NCBI GenBank assembly: GCA_028697715.1
Contig: JAQVDS010000018.1
Span: 1 to 55,630 of the forward strand
From: Acidithiobacillus sp.
GTDB lineage: Bacteria > Pseudomonadota > Gammaproteobacteria > Acidithiobacillales > Acidithiobacillaceae
DNA length: 55,630 nt
Direction: 5' to 3'
The translations under genes were made by a program, and so were the position numbers. The notes beneath the pieces are model-generated. The model saw only the letters and a program-made list of their open reading frames with translations, made no database searches and was not told the DNA's origin. Of this stretch, positions 1-9,711 are shown one piece after another (positions within the stretch are counted from its first letter, which is position 1; every line of letters begins with the position of its first letter).

Positions 1-123
<123 letters not shown>

Positions 124-1218
124 GCAGCCCGCTTCGAGGATCCCTCCCTTGCGATAAAGAGCATCGTAGCCGCTGTAGTCGTCGGTCTGCAGGATCCCCT
201 GCCAGTCGCCGAGGAAGCGCTGGGGATGGGTCCCTTTGCGATCCGGGGCATAGTCGAAGACGACAATGGGGTGGGAGGCATCGGCCTGACTGCGATAAAC
301 CCAGAGATAGGCTTTTTGCGTCTTGCCGCTGCCCGGATGCAGAACCGGCAAGGGTGTCTCGTCGGCGTGCAGGATCTTTCCGGCCAGCAGTGCCTCCTTG
401 CAGGCTCCGGCCAGGAGGGTGAGCCAGTATTCTCCCTGACCCAGCCAGCTGCTGAGGGTGGAGCGGGACAGGGGCACGCCAGCTCGCTGGTACTGGGCTT
501 CCTGGCGGTAGAGGGGAAGATGATCGAGATACTTGGCCGTCAAGACCTGCGCGACCATGCGTGCGGTGGGCAGGCCTTTGTCGATCACCTGCGCCGGTAG
601 TGGGGGACTCTCCAGGGTGCCACAGGAGCGGCAGGTGAGCTTGGGGCGCACATGACGAATCACCTGGAAGTGGCCGGGGACATAGTCGATCTTTTCGCTG
701 ACCTCTTCGCCGATGGACTCCAGAAGAGCGCCACACTGGCCACAGGTGCAACGGCTGGGGGCGTGTTGCACCTCTACCCGAGGCAGGGTATCGGGGAGTT
801 TCATCCGACCGGGATGGCGTCGGGGCGTGGCCTTGGGAGTGGACTCTGGGCTGGTAGCCGCGGCACTGTCAGCGAGTACGGCATCGAGTTCCGTTTCCAC
901 GGCGGCGATTTCGGTTTCGAGGGCCTCTTCCCAAAGACGGAGCTGATCGGCAGAGAGTTTTTCCGAACGCCGACCGAAGCGCCAACGCTGTAGTTTGGCA
1001 ATGGTCATTTCCAAGCGAGCGATGGTCTCATCGCGTACGGAGATATGCTGCTCTTTTAGCGCAATGACTTGGTGTTGTTCTGCGATCTGCTGATGATGTT
1101 GGGCCACCTGCCAAGCAGATTCCCGATCTTTTTCTTCGCGCTCCTGCAGGAGCTGCAAAACCATTTTGCGCAGGGCGTCAGGATGGCTGGGAAGATCGGC
1201 GGGAGTCTTTGATTTCAT
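124..1218 (-). pseudogene. tnpC: IS66-family transposase TnpC, truncated by a group II intron
   Basis: An uninterrupted frame starts at ATG 1218 (MKSKTPADLPSHPDALRKMV) and runs to the intron junction. It has an N-terminal coiled coil (~residues 25-75) and a zinc-finger-like CTCGQCG segment around residue 170. The DDE transposase core shows two catalytic aspartates, in HADETPLPVL and QTDDYSGYDALY. The protein breaks off after EAGC, just where the family continues WAHARRKF, so the C-terminal part with the catalytic glutamate is lost. The frame stays open to base 1 only as translated intron sequence. It would be inactive unless the intron were spliced, and the intron is antisense to this gene, so splicing of the tnpC mRNA is not possible. 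Confidence 0.85.
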
Positions 1219-1266
1219 GAAGAAATGCTATCAGAAACCGCCAGAAAAGGCAAGCATTTCCGCCAG

Positions 1267-1614
1267 TTATAGGGCAGTTGGCGTACAGATTCTGAGGGCG
1301 GGCAACGGGGTCCAGGGACGCCCCTCGACCAGCAGTGCCCATTGTGCTGCCGAGAGCTCAATGGCCCCATGCTCCATTCGGGGCCAATGCAGCCGCCCCT
1401 GGTCCAGGCGGCGATATAAGAGCCAGAATCCCAGACCGTCCCAGAGCAAGAGCTTCAGCCGATCCCCACGCCGGTTGCGAAAGACAAAGGCATGGCCGCA
1501 GAAGGGATTGGCGGATAGCACTCCCTGTACCTTGGCCGCCAGACCGTCAAAGCCCAGACGCATGTCCACGGGATGGGCTGCCAGCCAGATGCGACTGCCT
1601 GGACTCAGCCACAT
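1267..1614 (-). CDS. tnpB: IS66-family accessory protein TnpB
   Basis: This 115-residue protein has the family hallmark sequence near its N-terminus (RIWLAAHPVDMRLGFDGLA) followed by NPFCGHAFVFRNRRGDRLKLL and LLWDGLGFWLLYRRLDQGR. IS66 TnpB is needed for transposition, but its biochemical role is poorly known. The start overlaps the end of tnpA by 10 bases and tnpC begins about 48 bases downstream, consistent with one transcript. The frame is intact, so only the tnpC of this copy is broken. Confidence 0.9.
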   Translation of the reverse strand: MWLSPGSRIWLAAHPVDMRLGFDGLAAKVQGVLSANPFCGHAFVFRNRRGDRLKLLLWDGLGFWLLYRRLDQGRLHWPRMEHGAIELSAAQWALLVEGRPWTPLPALRICTPTAL

Positions 1615-1943
1615 GGCCCTTCCAGAACCTGAACCAGGGACTGCAGCCAGGCGCTATCCAGCGGCGCCGAGAATTTCAGGCGGCGCCCGGACAGTAACTG
1701 GACTTCTACTACAGGCATCGAGGAAGACATTTCTGCCAGACGGACCGGCAAAAATTCTTCACCGGATGCGGAAAGCTCTCGCGGCGTACTGTGCTGGGTC
1801 AGGCGCTTGCGCCAATAATACCAATTGGCTACGGCAATCCCCTGCTGCGCGCAGTAGTCCTTGACCGAAAGACCACTCGTTGCAAAAGCGTCCAACTGCT
1901 GCCGCCAAAATTCCACCTTCTCCGTCCGCTCTTTCTTTGTCAT
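1605..1943 (-). CDS. tnpA: IS66-family accessory protein TnpA
   Basis: This 112-residue protein reads MTKKERTEKVEFWRQQLDAF, then a helix-turn-helix region with GLSVKDYCAQQGIAVANWYYWRKRL, typical of IS66 TnpA (IS3 OrfA/transposase_8-like DNA-binding fold). The ATG at 1943 is chosen because GGAGGGG lies six bases upstream. An in-frame GTG at 1946 is the alternative. It is the first gene of the IS66 operon, about 80 bases inside the terminal repeat at 2024. Confidence 0.88.
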   Translation of the reverse strand: MTKKERTEKVEFWRQQLDAFATSGLSVKDYCAQQGIAVANWYYWRKRLTQHSTPRELSASGEEFLPVRLAEMSSSMPVVEVQLLSGRRLKFSAPLDSAWLQSLVQVLEGPCG

Positions 1944-2024
1944 CACTATCCCCTCCAGTGAAAATCCGGGGATAGCCTCAGCAAAAATTTACACAGTGAA
2001 AAGATGGGTTGGCTGCACGCTTAC

Positions 2025-2224
2025 ATCTGGAGCAATGGAAAGCTGTGACCAAAGGCGGTGTAGGCATGGCCACTGGCGGGTGTCGGCATTTGCTATTCGA
2101 GCCAACACCCGAGTCACTGCCCCAACGCAAACTCCCCAAAGAGCAAGAGCCCCGAGTGGGCGGTCATGGATTCTTCGGTTGCTGCCACCGGGAATGGACG
2201 CACCGTTTGTGCCACTTCCTTCAT
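2025..2224 (-). pseudogene. remnant of an IS1380-type transposase gene, cut by IS66
   Basis: On the minus strand ATG 2224, preceded by GGAGGGG, opens a frame reading MKEVAQTVRPFPVAATEES and then MTAHSGLLLFGEFALG. This resembles the N-terminus of IS1380-family transposases. Two in-frame stops (TGA, TAG) follow, after which the same frame resumes with MPTPASGHAYTAFGHSFPLL, again family-like, and ends exactly at the IS66 terminus. The gene was therefore disabled by nonsense changes and by IS66 insertion. The family call rests on motif memory, not on a search. Confidence 0.6.
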
Positions 2225-2883
<659 letters not shown>

Positions 2884-2884
<1 letters not shown>

Positions 2885-3312
2885 TGCTGTATTTCGATAC
2901 CAGCTTTCTAGCCCCTCTCATCCTGGAAGAAGAAACCAGCGACAAGGTCGAGGCGTTTATTGTCAAGCTGCCGCCCGGAGAGCTTTCTGTAAGCCGTTGG
3001 ACCCGGACGGAATTCGCCAGCTTGCTTGCCCGTGAGGTCAGAACGCAGGCCCTGGCGGAAAGCAATGCCCTAGCCGCCATGGACCAGTTCGATACCATGG
3101 TGTCGGAGTCCTTTCGGGTCCTCACCTTGGGAGTCGCGGACTTCGACCTAGCCACGAGCTACATCAAGCACTTCGCCACTAAACTCCGTGCCGGAGATGC
3201 CCTGCACTTGGCCATTGCCAGCAACCACGGCGCCGAGACCTTTTACACACTGGACCAGGGCCTGCTGGCGGCGGCCAACTTGCTCAAGGTGTCCGCCAGC
3301 CGGGGCATCTAG
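2884..3312 (+). CDS. VapC-like PIN-domain ribonuclease toxin
   Basis: This 142-residue PIN-domain protein has the expected acidic metal-binding set: D5 in MLYFDTS, E43 in RTEFASLL, D105 in RAGDALHLA and D124 in YTLDQGL. Family members cleave RNA (often tRNA or rRNA) with Mg2+ and are held inactive by the adjacent antitoxin. The start ATG at 2884 shares one base with the antitoxin stop. The pair sits next to mobile-element remnants, a common place for mobile TA modules. It appears intact and full length. Confidence 0.92.
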
Positions 3313-3418
3313 CCATAACGGGCAAGCGAACACCGTGACTGGGCGAAAAAATATAGCGCCCGCGGAAGCTAGCCACGAAAATATCGCAGGCTTCAAATTC
3401 CCTATAGGACGCAAAATC

Positions 3419-4237
3419 TCAATGCGCTGAAGTTTCGGGCTCGGCAATCTCGGAGAACTGGGCGAGTAGTTTTCCGTTTTCCCCTTGCAGATCGAGCAGA
3501 TTGCCATGCCAGGTGAACGAGCGTGTTTCGTTCAGTGCAGTGGAAAAAGCCGTCTCCAGTTCTGCATTGCTGCCTAGACAGGCCATGCGCGTCGATACCA
3601 GGGCGGGGAAACGTAGGGTATTCTCCGCGCCGAGGGCGACCCGTCCAGCAATGCGATTGCAGCCATCCCAGCCGGATACCGAGCGTTCCGCGGGATCGAA
3701 GGCCAGATAGGGCTTCTTGCCGTTGGCAGTGGCGACGGTCTGGTGGCCTGGAAGCTTGCTCAGCTGCCAGCGGTAACTGGCATAAAGCGCCTGCGCGGAG
3801 TCCTGGCTGCTGACCTTGTTCAGTACCCAGCGCTTGCCTCCCAACTCTAGCGCCTTGCCTTCGCCGGTAAGCGGTACCAGCGCATTCTCCACGACCTGAA
3901 ACCTTTCCCCATCCGCAGAAGACAGCTCGATTTCCGAAGCTCCCGGCAGCCAATGAAAGCTGCCTTGACTGCGGAAGATGCCCCCCGCCTTGTTGCTGGC
4001 GTATTGGTGCGTCAACAGATAACGATCATCGTTGCGCAGACTGATGGTCATGCGGATACCTGCACAGTCGGCGCAGGGCAGATTCCCTGCATAACTGCCG
4101 GACCAGTCGAGGGAGGTTTTTGCCGTGCTCTCATCCGGGGGCTGGGGATGGCTGCCCTGACGAGACGGCGCCGCTGCGGCGCAACCCGCTAACGTCATGG
4201 GAAGCAACAGGAAAAACAACTTGGCAGAAATCTTCAT
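3419..4237 (-). CDS. lipoprotein with NlpE-like and META domains
   Basis: A 272-residue predicted outer-membrane lipoprotein. The signal peptide MKISAKLFFLLLPMTLAGC ends in an LAGC lipobox (C19). Residues ~45-130 resemble the N-terminal domain of the copper-homeostasis lipoprotein NlpE, with a CADC motif at 55-58 (YAGNLPCADCAGI). Residues ~160-265 form a META/HslJ-like domain with the signature GWDGCNRIAGRV. The ATG at 4237 is chosen over upstream in-frame starts because the signal peptide starts there and AAGGAAG precedes it. NlpE in E. coli signals surface and copper stress to Cpx. Whether this one signals is unknown. Confidence 0.82.
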   Translation of the reverse strand: MKISAKLFFLLLPMTLAGCAAAAPSRQGSHPQPPDESTAKTSLDWSGSYAGNLPCADCAGIRMTISLRNDDRYLLTHQYASNKAGGIFRSQGSFHWLPGASEIELSSADGERFQVVENALVPLTGEGKALELGGKRWVLNKVSSQDSAQALYASYRWQLSKLPGHQTVATANGKKPYLAFDPAERSVSGWDGCNRIAGRVALGAENTLRFPALVSTRMACLGSNAELETAFSTALNETRSFTWHGNLLDLQGENGKLLAQFSEIAEPETSAH

Positions 4238-4268
4238 GGGCGCTTCCTTGTCAGTAAAAATTGCTTCG

Positions 4269-5342
4269 TCAGCGGTATGCCGCCAAGACCTCCGGCGGCA
4301 CCGGGGCAAACTCGAAGGGCTTGCTAGGCACAAATTTGTCAAGCACGTCACCATTGTAGGTCTCCCCTTGGCCCATGGGCAGCATCCGCACTGGGGCGCC
4401 GGGTTTCAGGTCGGCCTTGTTGAGGTCAACCCAGAACAGATCCATGGAGGAGGTCGAGTTGAAATAATATTTCAGGTCCTTTTGATCGGCCACGACCCGC
4501 CAGCGGGTGGTGGAGATATTGGGGTGCCCCGGAGTGGAGATACCCATGGGTACGGAGATGTTGTTGAGCACGCTGAACACCTGGGCTACCCCGACCCGGT
4601 TGCTGGCGGTTTTGGGGATGGCGTGAATGTAGAAGCTCGCCCGCGCGAAGCGATCTGGAGCCTGATTGCTGCCGGGCAGGAAGCGGGTGCCGCCAATCCC
4701 TTCCCAATATCTCGCAACGGCGAGTTGCTGCGAATATTCCGGATCATTGGTCAGCACCTGATACTGCCGGCCTTCGTGGATCACCAAGTTGCCGTCGATG
4801 TACTCCAGGATGGCACTATTGCCGCTACTATCCGACAACGACAGGTGTAGGGTGGTGAAGCGATCAGTGCCAGGGATGGGCGCCGAAATCAGACAAACGG
4901 GATGCGTCTTCAGAGAATGAACGGCCTCCTGCACCGTCGCGAAGTTATCGAGGAAATACTGCGCCCAGGCGCTGATCGCTAGACGTTTTTCGTCGGTCCC
5001 GCAGTGATCGGGGTACTTGCTGGAATTCAGCCACAGCATGTTGGCCACCAGGCCTTTTTGATTCATTCCATCGGAGACGGCGGCATTGAGGGAAGTGACA
5101 ACGACGCTGCCGTAGCGCGAAGTCCATACTGCTGCATTCTTGCCTGCCCCCCCGTTTTCCTTCAGGCCCGCGGGGAAAAGCCACAAACGAGTGTGCATGG
5201 GATCTTTCCAGTCCATAGTGCGGCCGGTAATGGTCAGGCCATCCTCACCGTGGTAGACCACTCGGGTACAGGCCTCGCCATTGGCGGCAATGAGGGTCAG
5301 CGCAGAGCTGAGAACGATAGAAAAAATCTTTCGAACACACAT
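4269..5342 (-). CDS. secreted Ntn hydrolase, choloylglycine hydrolase/penicillin V acylase family
   Basis: This 357-residue protein has a signal peptide (residues 1-24, ...IAANGEA) directly followed by Cys25 in CTRVVYHGEDG. In this linear-amide C-N hydrolase family, cleavage exposes Cys as the N-terminal nucleophile. Further family features are GRTMDW (Asp of the active site) near 40, SDGMNQKGL near 100 and NDPEYSQQL near 195. The likely site is the periplasm. Substrates in the family are bile salts, penicillin V or N-acyl homoserine lactones, and the natural substrate cannot be inferred here. It lies 31 bases upstream of the NlpE/META lipoprotein gene on the same strand, so they may be cotranscribed. 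Confidence 0.85.
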   Translation of the reverse strand: MCVRKIFSIVLSSALTLIAANGEACTRVVYHGEDGLTITGRTMDWKDPMHTRLWLFPAGLKENGGAGKNAAVWTSRYGSVVVTSLNAAVSDGMNQKGLVANMLWLNSSKYPDHCGTDEKRLAISAWAQYFLDNFATVQEAVHSLKTHPVCLISAPIPGTDRFTTLHLSLSDSSGNSAILEYIDGNLVIHEGRQYQVLTNDPEYSQQLAVARYWEGIGGTRFLPGSNQAPDRFARASFYIHAIPKTASNRVGVAQVFSVLNNISVPMGISTPGHPNISTTRWRVVADQKDLKYYFNSTSSMDLFWVDLNKADLKPGAPVRMLPMGQGETYNGDVLDKFVPSKPFEFAPVPPEVLAAYR

Positions 5343-5515
5343 GTGATGTCTCCTTTGGGTGATGGGATGCGCAAAAACACTAAGTGGGAATGCCTGTCAG
5401 CGATAGTGCAGCGTCCTCCAGTAAATGATGATGCGCCTTTTTCGTAATGCGATAAAGCGCAGCAATGGCCCCCCAGAAGATATTTTCCGGCTGTGCGGAG
5501 GTGATGGCGACAACC

Positions 5516-5893
5516 CTATTGGGGCGTATGCAAAGCCTGGAGATGCAGGATTTTGAGCATGCGCAATACCAAGGGATAAAGCAATATTGCGGATACCGCA
5601 AGATACACAATACCTGAATATAATGCGAATGCGCTGGCAAAGAGTTTTGCCGTGCTGCCGTGGAGCGATGAAACGGGTCCCATACCGCTCAATATCATGC
5701 TGGCATTCAACAGGCTGTCGAGCCAGTCCAGTTTGCCAAAGATGTGATATCCAGCGATTCCCATGCCGAGAGAAAGAATCAGGAAGGTTATTCCGGCCAG
5801 AGTATATCTGGCCTGGTGCCATAAAAACTCGGTATAGGTGCGCAGTACGATGGGCTCATGGATAGGTTTGCTGCCAGGTGTTTGGATTTTCAA
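5516..5893 (-). CDS. small two-helix membrane protein, ion-channel-like
   Basis: A 125-residue protein with two predicted transmembrane helices (about 32-50 and 88-110) separated by a loop containing NASMILSGMGPV and LFASAFALYSGIVYL. This arrangement resembles small bacterial proteins annotated as two-pore-domain or Ion_trans_2-like, but I see no TVGYG selectivity filter. Transport of K+ therefore cannot be claimed. The gene stands alone, with 173 bases before the next minus-strand gene and 191 bases to the divergent SIMPL gene. Confidence 0.65.
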   Translation of the reverse strand: MKIQTPGSKPIHEPIVLRTYTEFLWHQARYTLAGITFLILSLGMGIAGYHIFGKLDWLDSLLNASMILSGMGPVSSLHGSTAKLFASAFALYSGIVYLAVSAILLYPLVLRMLKILHLQALHTPQ

Positions 5894-6084
5894 TGGATCA
5901 CCTCTTCTGCTAACAGGATAAGAAATATACCAACCTCTGAAAAATCATGGGACATTTCCACTCCTCGTACAATTATCCGTTCTACCTTGAAGAGTCGACC
6001 CCTTTTCCTGAGCGGCCGCCCTCCAAGAGCAATAGGCTATGACATGAACTATACTGCTTCGTGAGCCAGTCCATGGAGAAAACT

Positions 6085-6747
6085 ATGAAAAAACTGAGTT
6101 GCAGTTTGGCGGTGCTGGCCTGCTGTATCGCTCCGACCGCCTCGGCAGATACTCAGAATTCCCTGCCACAGGTGGAATTGCGGCTTACACAGAAATATAC
6201 GGTCGCCAACAGTGAACTGATCGCGCAACTCCAGGCCACTGCGGAAAAACCGCAGGCGAGCAGTGCCGCCAGTGTGGTAAACGAAGATCTGCGCTGGGCA
6301 GAACAACAATTGGCTGCCTATCCGCAGATCCACTGGCAGCTTGCAGGTTACAGCAGTAATCGCCAGAGCGACAAAGACTGGCGGGTGGCAGGGGATCTGT
6401 CGCTACGCGCCGATCCCAAAGTGCTGCTGCCGGTTCTGGCCACGCTGCAGTCCCGTCTGCAGTTGCGCTCTCTGCGGTCAGAGGCCGCGGCTTCGGCCAT
6501 TGCCACCGCACAGCGGCAGGCCAGCACTACGGTGTTGCATCGCTTTATAGAAGACGCCCGCAATGCCTGCACGGCCTTGGGCCTGTCTTGGTCTGGGGTG
6601 GAGCGGGTCAGTATCCAGAGCGGCGTGCCTGTGCAGCCCATTGCCCCAGTCTTCTTGGGCCCGGAACGAGCCGTACCCGTGGCGATGGGGCACAGCGAGA
6701 GCCATGGCCAAATCGATTTGACGGGGACGGCATTTTGCAGAAAATAG
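6085..6747 (+). CDS. periplasmic SIMPL-domain (DUF541) protein
   Basis: A 220-residue secreted protein. The signal peptide MKKLSCSLAVLACCIAPTASA is followed by a repeat-rich region LRLTQKYTVANSELIAQLQA and a C-terminal cysteine pair. SIMPL/DUF541 proteins are periplasmic or outer-membrane associated and of unclear function (E. coli YggE is linked to oxidative stress). The ATG at 6085 is preferred because GGAG lies six bases upstream and the signal peptide starts there. GTG 6061 and ATG 6073 are in-frame alternatives. Confidence 0.6.
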   Translation: MKKLSCSLAVLACCIAPTASADTQNSLPQVELRLTQKYTVANSELIAQLQATAEKPQASSAASVVNEDLRWAEQQLAAYPQIHWQLAGYSSNRQSDKDWRVAGDLSLRADPKVLLPVLATLQSRLQLRSLRSEAAASAIATAQRQASTTVLHRFIEDARNACTALGLSWSGVERVSIQSGVPVQPIAPVFLGPERAVPVAMGHSESHGQIDLTGTAFCRK

Positions 6748-6794
6748 TCTAGTATACGAGACTGAGAATATCGCAGGACGAGCTGGGGAAAACA

Positions 6795-8666
6795 GTGGCA
6801 ACGAGGAATATTGATTGGCTATCCCAGTATCGTCAGGGTGGTAAACTTCCCTCACCGAAAGGAGTGTACCTGGAAGCGTTACGTCTCCTGGAGCAAGAGG
6901 AAGTCGACGATCGCGAACTGGTACGGGTGCTGCAATCCGATCCAGCAACGAACGCGCGGCTGCTACAGCTCGCCAATGTCTCCATTCGCACCCGCTCACG
7001 TCCCATAGTGGCGGTTTCGGACGCAATTCTGGTGCTCGGCCAAGCGCAGATCAAACGTCTCATCTTGGCCTTGACGCTCATCCAGTCGACCACTCCGCGG
7101 GTGAGCGGATTCGATTACGCCAAATTTTGGACCGTTTCATTGCTGTCGGCGCTCACCGTACAAGCACTGTCTGAGCAACTTGGTCAGGTCAATTCAGACG
7201 AAATATTTGTTGTGGCGCTCCTGGCCAAGGTGGGCGAGCTGGCCTTGGTGAGCCTGTTCTCCGAGAGTTATGCAGAATTGCGTGGCACGGTGCCACCATC
7301 CGAAGGTAACGCGCTGCTGCGCATCGAACGCGAGCAATATGGCATTGACCACGATGAGTTGTCTTCCCTGCTGGTAGAAGAGTGGGGATTGCCGATGGTC
7401 TTCGTGGAAGCCATATTTCATCAAGCACAGCCGGAGGAGTTGAGTTCCTTTCCAGACGCAGGTCGGTCGCTGTTTCTGGCGCGGCTGCTTCGTTTTGGGG
7501 CGGGCATGGCGGAATTCTGCCTGCGTGATAACCCACGCCGATCCGCTAGCGCAGCGCAAATGGCCGAGGAGATGATCAAGCTCGGTCTCGATGCCGCGCG
7601 CGTCCGCGAACAAGTCTCCCGCCTCCTTTTGGCTTGGCCGCAATGGCAGAGCCTGTTGCAAGAAGCGGCGCCGTTGCTTGCGGAGCCGCTGGACTGGGAG
7701 TTTCTGATGGATCGGGAGCGAGTTGCATCGAGCGATTCCTCCCCATTGCGGGTCGCGTGCCTGGCGATGGACAGCAGCGTGTCCGACGCGTGCATGGAAG
7801 TATTCTCGCGTCTGGGGCTTTCGCCATTGATGGCAGATATCAGTGATATTGCGAGTCTGGATTTGCTGGTCGTCGCCTCCCAGCAAAATGCCAAGGAGTG
7901 GATCACGACCAATTTACGCGGCCTGGATCCGGTTCTCGGACCGTACATCTTGCTCGTTGGCGACAAGCTGGATGCGCAGAGTGAAAGTGAGCTGTTTCGC
8001 CTCGGTATCGATGCCTACGAACCTAGGTCTTCGTTCCCCGAAAGTCTGCGAAAACACTTGCAATTGGCCCAGCGTCGCCAGGAGGCAAGGCAAAAATATC
8101 TGCATCGGCAGGAGCGCATGCGCAAATTCACCGGATCTTTGGCGGATGTCAATCGGGATCTGCGACAAGCGGCGCTAACAGACCCGCTGACCCACCTGCG
8201 CAATCGTCGCTATGCCGACGAGAGGCTGGCACAGGAGTGGTCGATCGCAGAACGCCACGATAAAAATCTTGCCCTGATGCTTCTAGATCTGGATAACTTC
8301 AAGCTGATCAACGATACCCACGGCCACGACGTGGGTGACGAAGTGTTGCAGAGGGCCTCGAGTATTCTCGACGCCTTTGCCCGCCACCAGGATATTCCCT
8401 GTCGGGTGGGGGGCGATGAGTTTCTGATCATTTGTCCAAACACCGACGCGCGAGGTGTCCAGGTGTTGGCACGGCGCATTTGCTCGCAACTGGCTGCGGC
8501 AGATACCTGGACTGACCTGCAACCAGATGTTTCGGTCAGTATCGGGGCCGCAAGCCGGGATGCACAGATGGCTTCTGCAAAGGATCTGCTGCAAGCAGCC
8601 GACCAAGCGCTCTTCGAGGCCAAACGGCTCGGGCGCAACCAAGCGGTTCTTTTTGCTCGCTCCTGA
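6795..8666 (+). CDS. HDOD-pseudoreceiver-GGDEF diguanylate cyclase
   Basis: A 623-residue cytoplasmic protein. Residues ~20-230 form an HDOD domain (LPSPKGVYLEALRLL; LVLGQAQIKRLILALTL). Residues ~318-430 look like a receiver domain without an obvious phospho-acceptor Asp (LRVACLAMDSSVSDACMEVF). A coiled linker precedes the GGDEF domain (~455-620) with LTDPLTHLRNRR, an intact GGDEF (~538-542) and an inhibitory RxxD site (RHQD) just before it. It should therefore make c-di-GMP and be feedback-inhibited. The start is GTG 6795. The stop lies three bases from the stop of the convergent J-protein gene. Confidence 0.88.
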   Translation: MATRNIDWLSQYRQGGKLPSPKGVYLEALRLLEQEEVDDRELVRVLQSDPATNARLLQLANVSIRTRSRPIVAVSDAILVLGQAQIKRLILALTLIQSTTPRVSGFDYAKFWTVSLLSALTVQALSEQLGQVNSDEIFVVALLAKVGELALVSLFSESYAELRGTVPPSEGNALLRIEREQYGIDHDELSSLLVEEWGLPMVFVEAIFHQAQPEELSSFPDAGRSLFLARLLRFGAGMAEFCLRDNPRRSASAAQMAEEMIKLGLDAARVREQVSRLLLAWPQWQSLLQEAAPLLAEPLDWEFLMDRERVASSDSSPLRVACLAMDSSVSDACMEVFSRLGLSPLMADISDIASLDLLVVASQQNAKEWITTNLRGLDPVLGPYILLVGDKLDAQSESELFRLGIDAYEPRSSFPESLRKHLQLAQRRQEARQKYLHRQERMRKFTGSLADVNRDLRQAALTDPLTHLRNRRYADERLAQEWSIAERHDKNLALMLLDLDNFKLINDTHGHDVGDEVLQRASSILDAFARHQDIPCRVGGDEFLIICPNTDARGVQVLARRICSQLAAADTWTDLQPDVSVSIGAASRDAQMASAKDLLQAADQALFEAKRLGRNQAVLFARS

Positions 8667-8669
8667 GTG

Positions 8670-9611
8670 TCAGTCATTCCGCGGCTGAAAACGACTTTCT
8701 GTCGCGAGCTTTTCCCATAGCTCCTTCTCTGCTGTACTGACCTCTTTGGGGACAACAATCTGGAGAACCACGTAGAGGTCGCCGGCCTTGCCGCCCTTGC
8801 TCTCTGGTAATCCCCTGCCCCCAAGTCGCAATTTCTGTCCGCTACTGCTGCCGGCCGGAACCTTCACCCGAAGCTGTCCATCCAGGGTAGGCACCGATAC
8901 TGATGCACCCAGTACCGCCTCCCACGGACTGATAGGAAGGTCGAGGTATAGGTCCTTTCCCTCGGCCCGAAATCGCGGATGTGCTGCGTAGCGCACCCGC
9001 AGGTAGAGATCGCCATTGGGTCCGCCCCCTTGGCCGGGCTGTCCTTGCCCGGTTATCCGCAGGCGCTGTCCCTCAGCGATTCCCGCAGGAATTTTGACGC
9101 TGAGCTGGCGGCGTTCGCGGTGCATGCGTCCGTCCGGGCCGAGTACGGGCAGCTCCAGAGAAATCTCTCGCTTTGCCCCATGGAAGACGTCCTCCAGGGG
9201 AATCTGGATCTCCGCTTCGCTGTCCTCCCCACGCATACGAAAGGACGCACCGCCGTGTGGGCTGCGTCGCCCCCGCTGGGCAAAGAGCTCCTCGAAGAAG
9301 TCGCTGAAGCCGCCCATATTGGGGTTCGCACCGCCGCCAAAGCCGCCGGTAAAATGTTCCCAGCCGGGTGGCGGACGAAAATCCTGCCCCGCTTGCCAAT
9401 TGCTGCCGAGCTGATCGTAGGCACGGCGCTTTTCCGGATCTTTCAGTACCTCGTAGGCCTCTTGCAGGTCCTTGAAGCGGTCCTCGGCATTGGCCTCCTT
9501 ACTTACGTCCGGGTGATATTTGCGCGCCATCTTCCGATACGCGGATTTGATCGCGTCTGCGTCGGCGTCACGCGCTACCCCCAGGATCTGGTAGTAGTCT
9601 TTGTATTCCAA
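8670..9611 (-). CDS. cbpA: CbpA-type DnaJ-class co-chaperone
   Basis: A 313-residue J-protein. The J-domain is at 1-66, with the HPD motif in YRKMARKYHPDVSKE. A Gly/Phe-rich linker (~75-115, FTGGFGGGANPNMGGF) and two C-terminal beta domains follow. There is no zinc-finger cysteine cluster, which separates it from DnaJ. It should stimulate DnaK ATPase and bind clients; in E. coli CbpA also binds DNA. I choose TTG 9611 (LEYKDYYQILGV) because the family starts MEYKDYY and a G-rich ribosome site lies upstream. ATG 9629 is the alternative. Confidence 0.88.
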   Translation of the reverse strand: MEYKDYYQILGVARDADADAIKSAYRKMARKYHPDVSKEANAEDRFKDLQEAYEVLKDPEKRRAYDQLGSNWQAGQDFRPPPGWEHFTGGFGGGANPNMGGFSDFFEELFAQRGRRSPHGGASFRMRGEDSEAEIQIPLEDVFHGAKREISLELPVLGPDGRMHRERRQLSVKIPAGIAEGQRLRITGQGQPGQGGGPNGDLYLRVRYAAHPRFRAEGKDLYLDLPISPWEAVLGASVSVPTLDGQLRVKVPAGSSSGQKLRLGGRGLPESKGGKAGDLYVVLQIVVPKEVSTAEKELWEKLATESRFQPRND

Positions 9612-9711
9612 GGGAACCCCCCGTATCATGCCGCGATGGCATCTAATGAACCTGATGCGACTGTGGGGGCGCAGAGGTGTTTTTTCAAGTCACCAGTACG
9701 GTAAGGCAGGT

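Larger units (their letters stand above)
124..2024 (-). mobile_element. IS66-family insertion sequence, interrupted and cut by the window edge
   Basis: The three genes tnpA, tnpB and tnpC are in the standard IS66 order on the minus strand. The outer end upstream of tnpA is at 2024, where the minus strand begins GTAAGCGTGCAGCC, the terminal inverted repeat start typical of the family. The other end is missing: tnpC is interrupted by the group II intron at about 124. The eight bases 2025-2032 (ATCTGGAG) would be one copy of the expected 8-bp target duplication. The other copy is outside the window. Confidence 0.85.

Noticed and set aside
5380..5640. 86-residue Cys-rich frame downstream of the small membrane protein gene
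   Set aside because: It overlaps the 3' part of the better-supported membrane protein gene in another frame and has no start signal.
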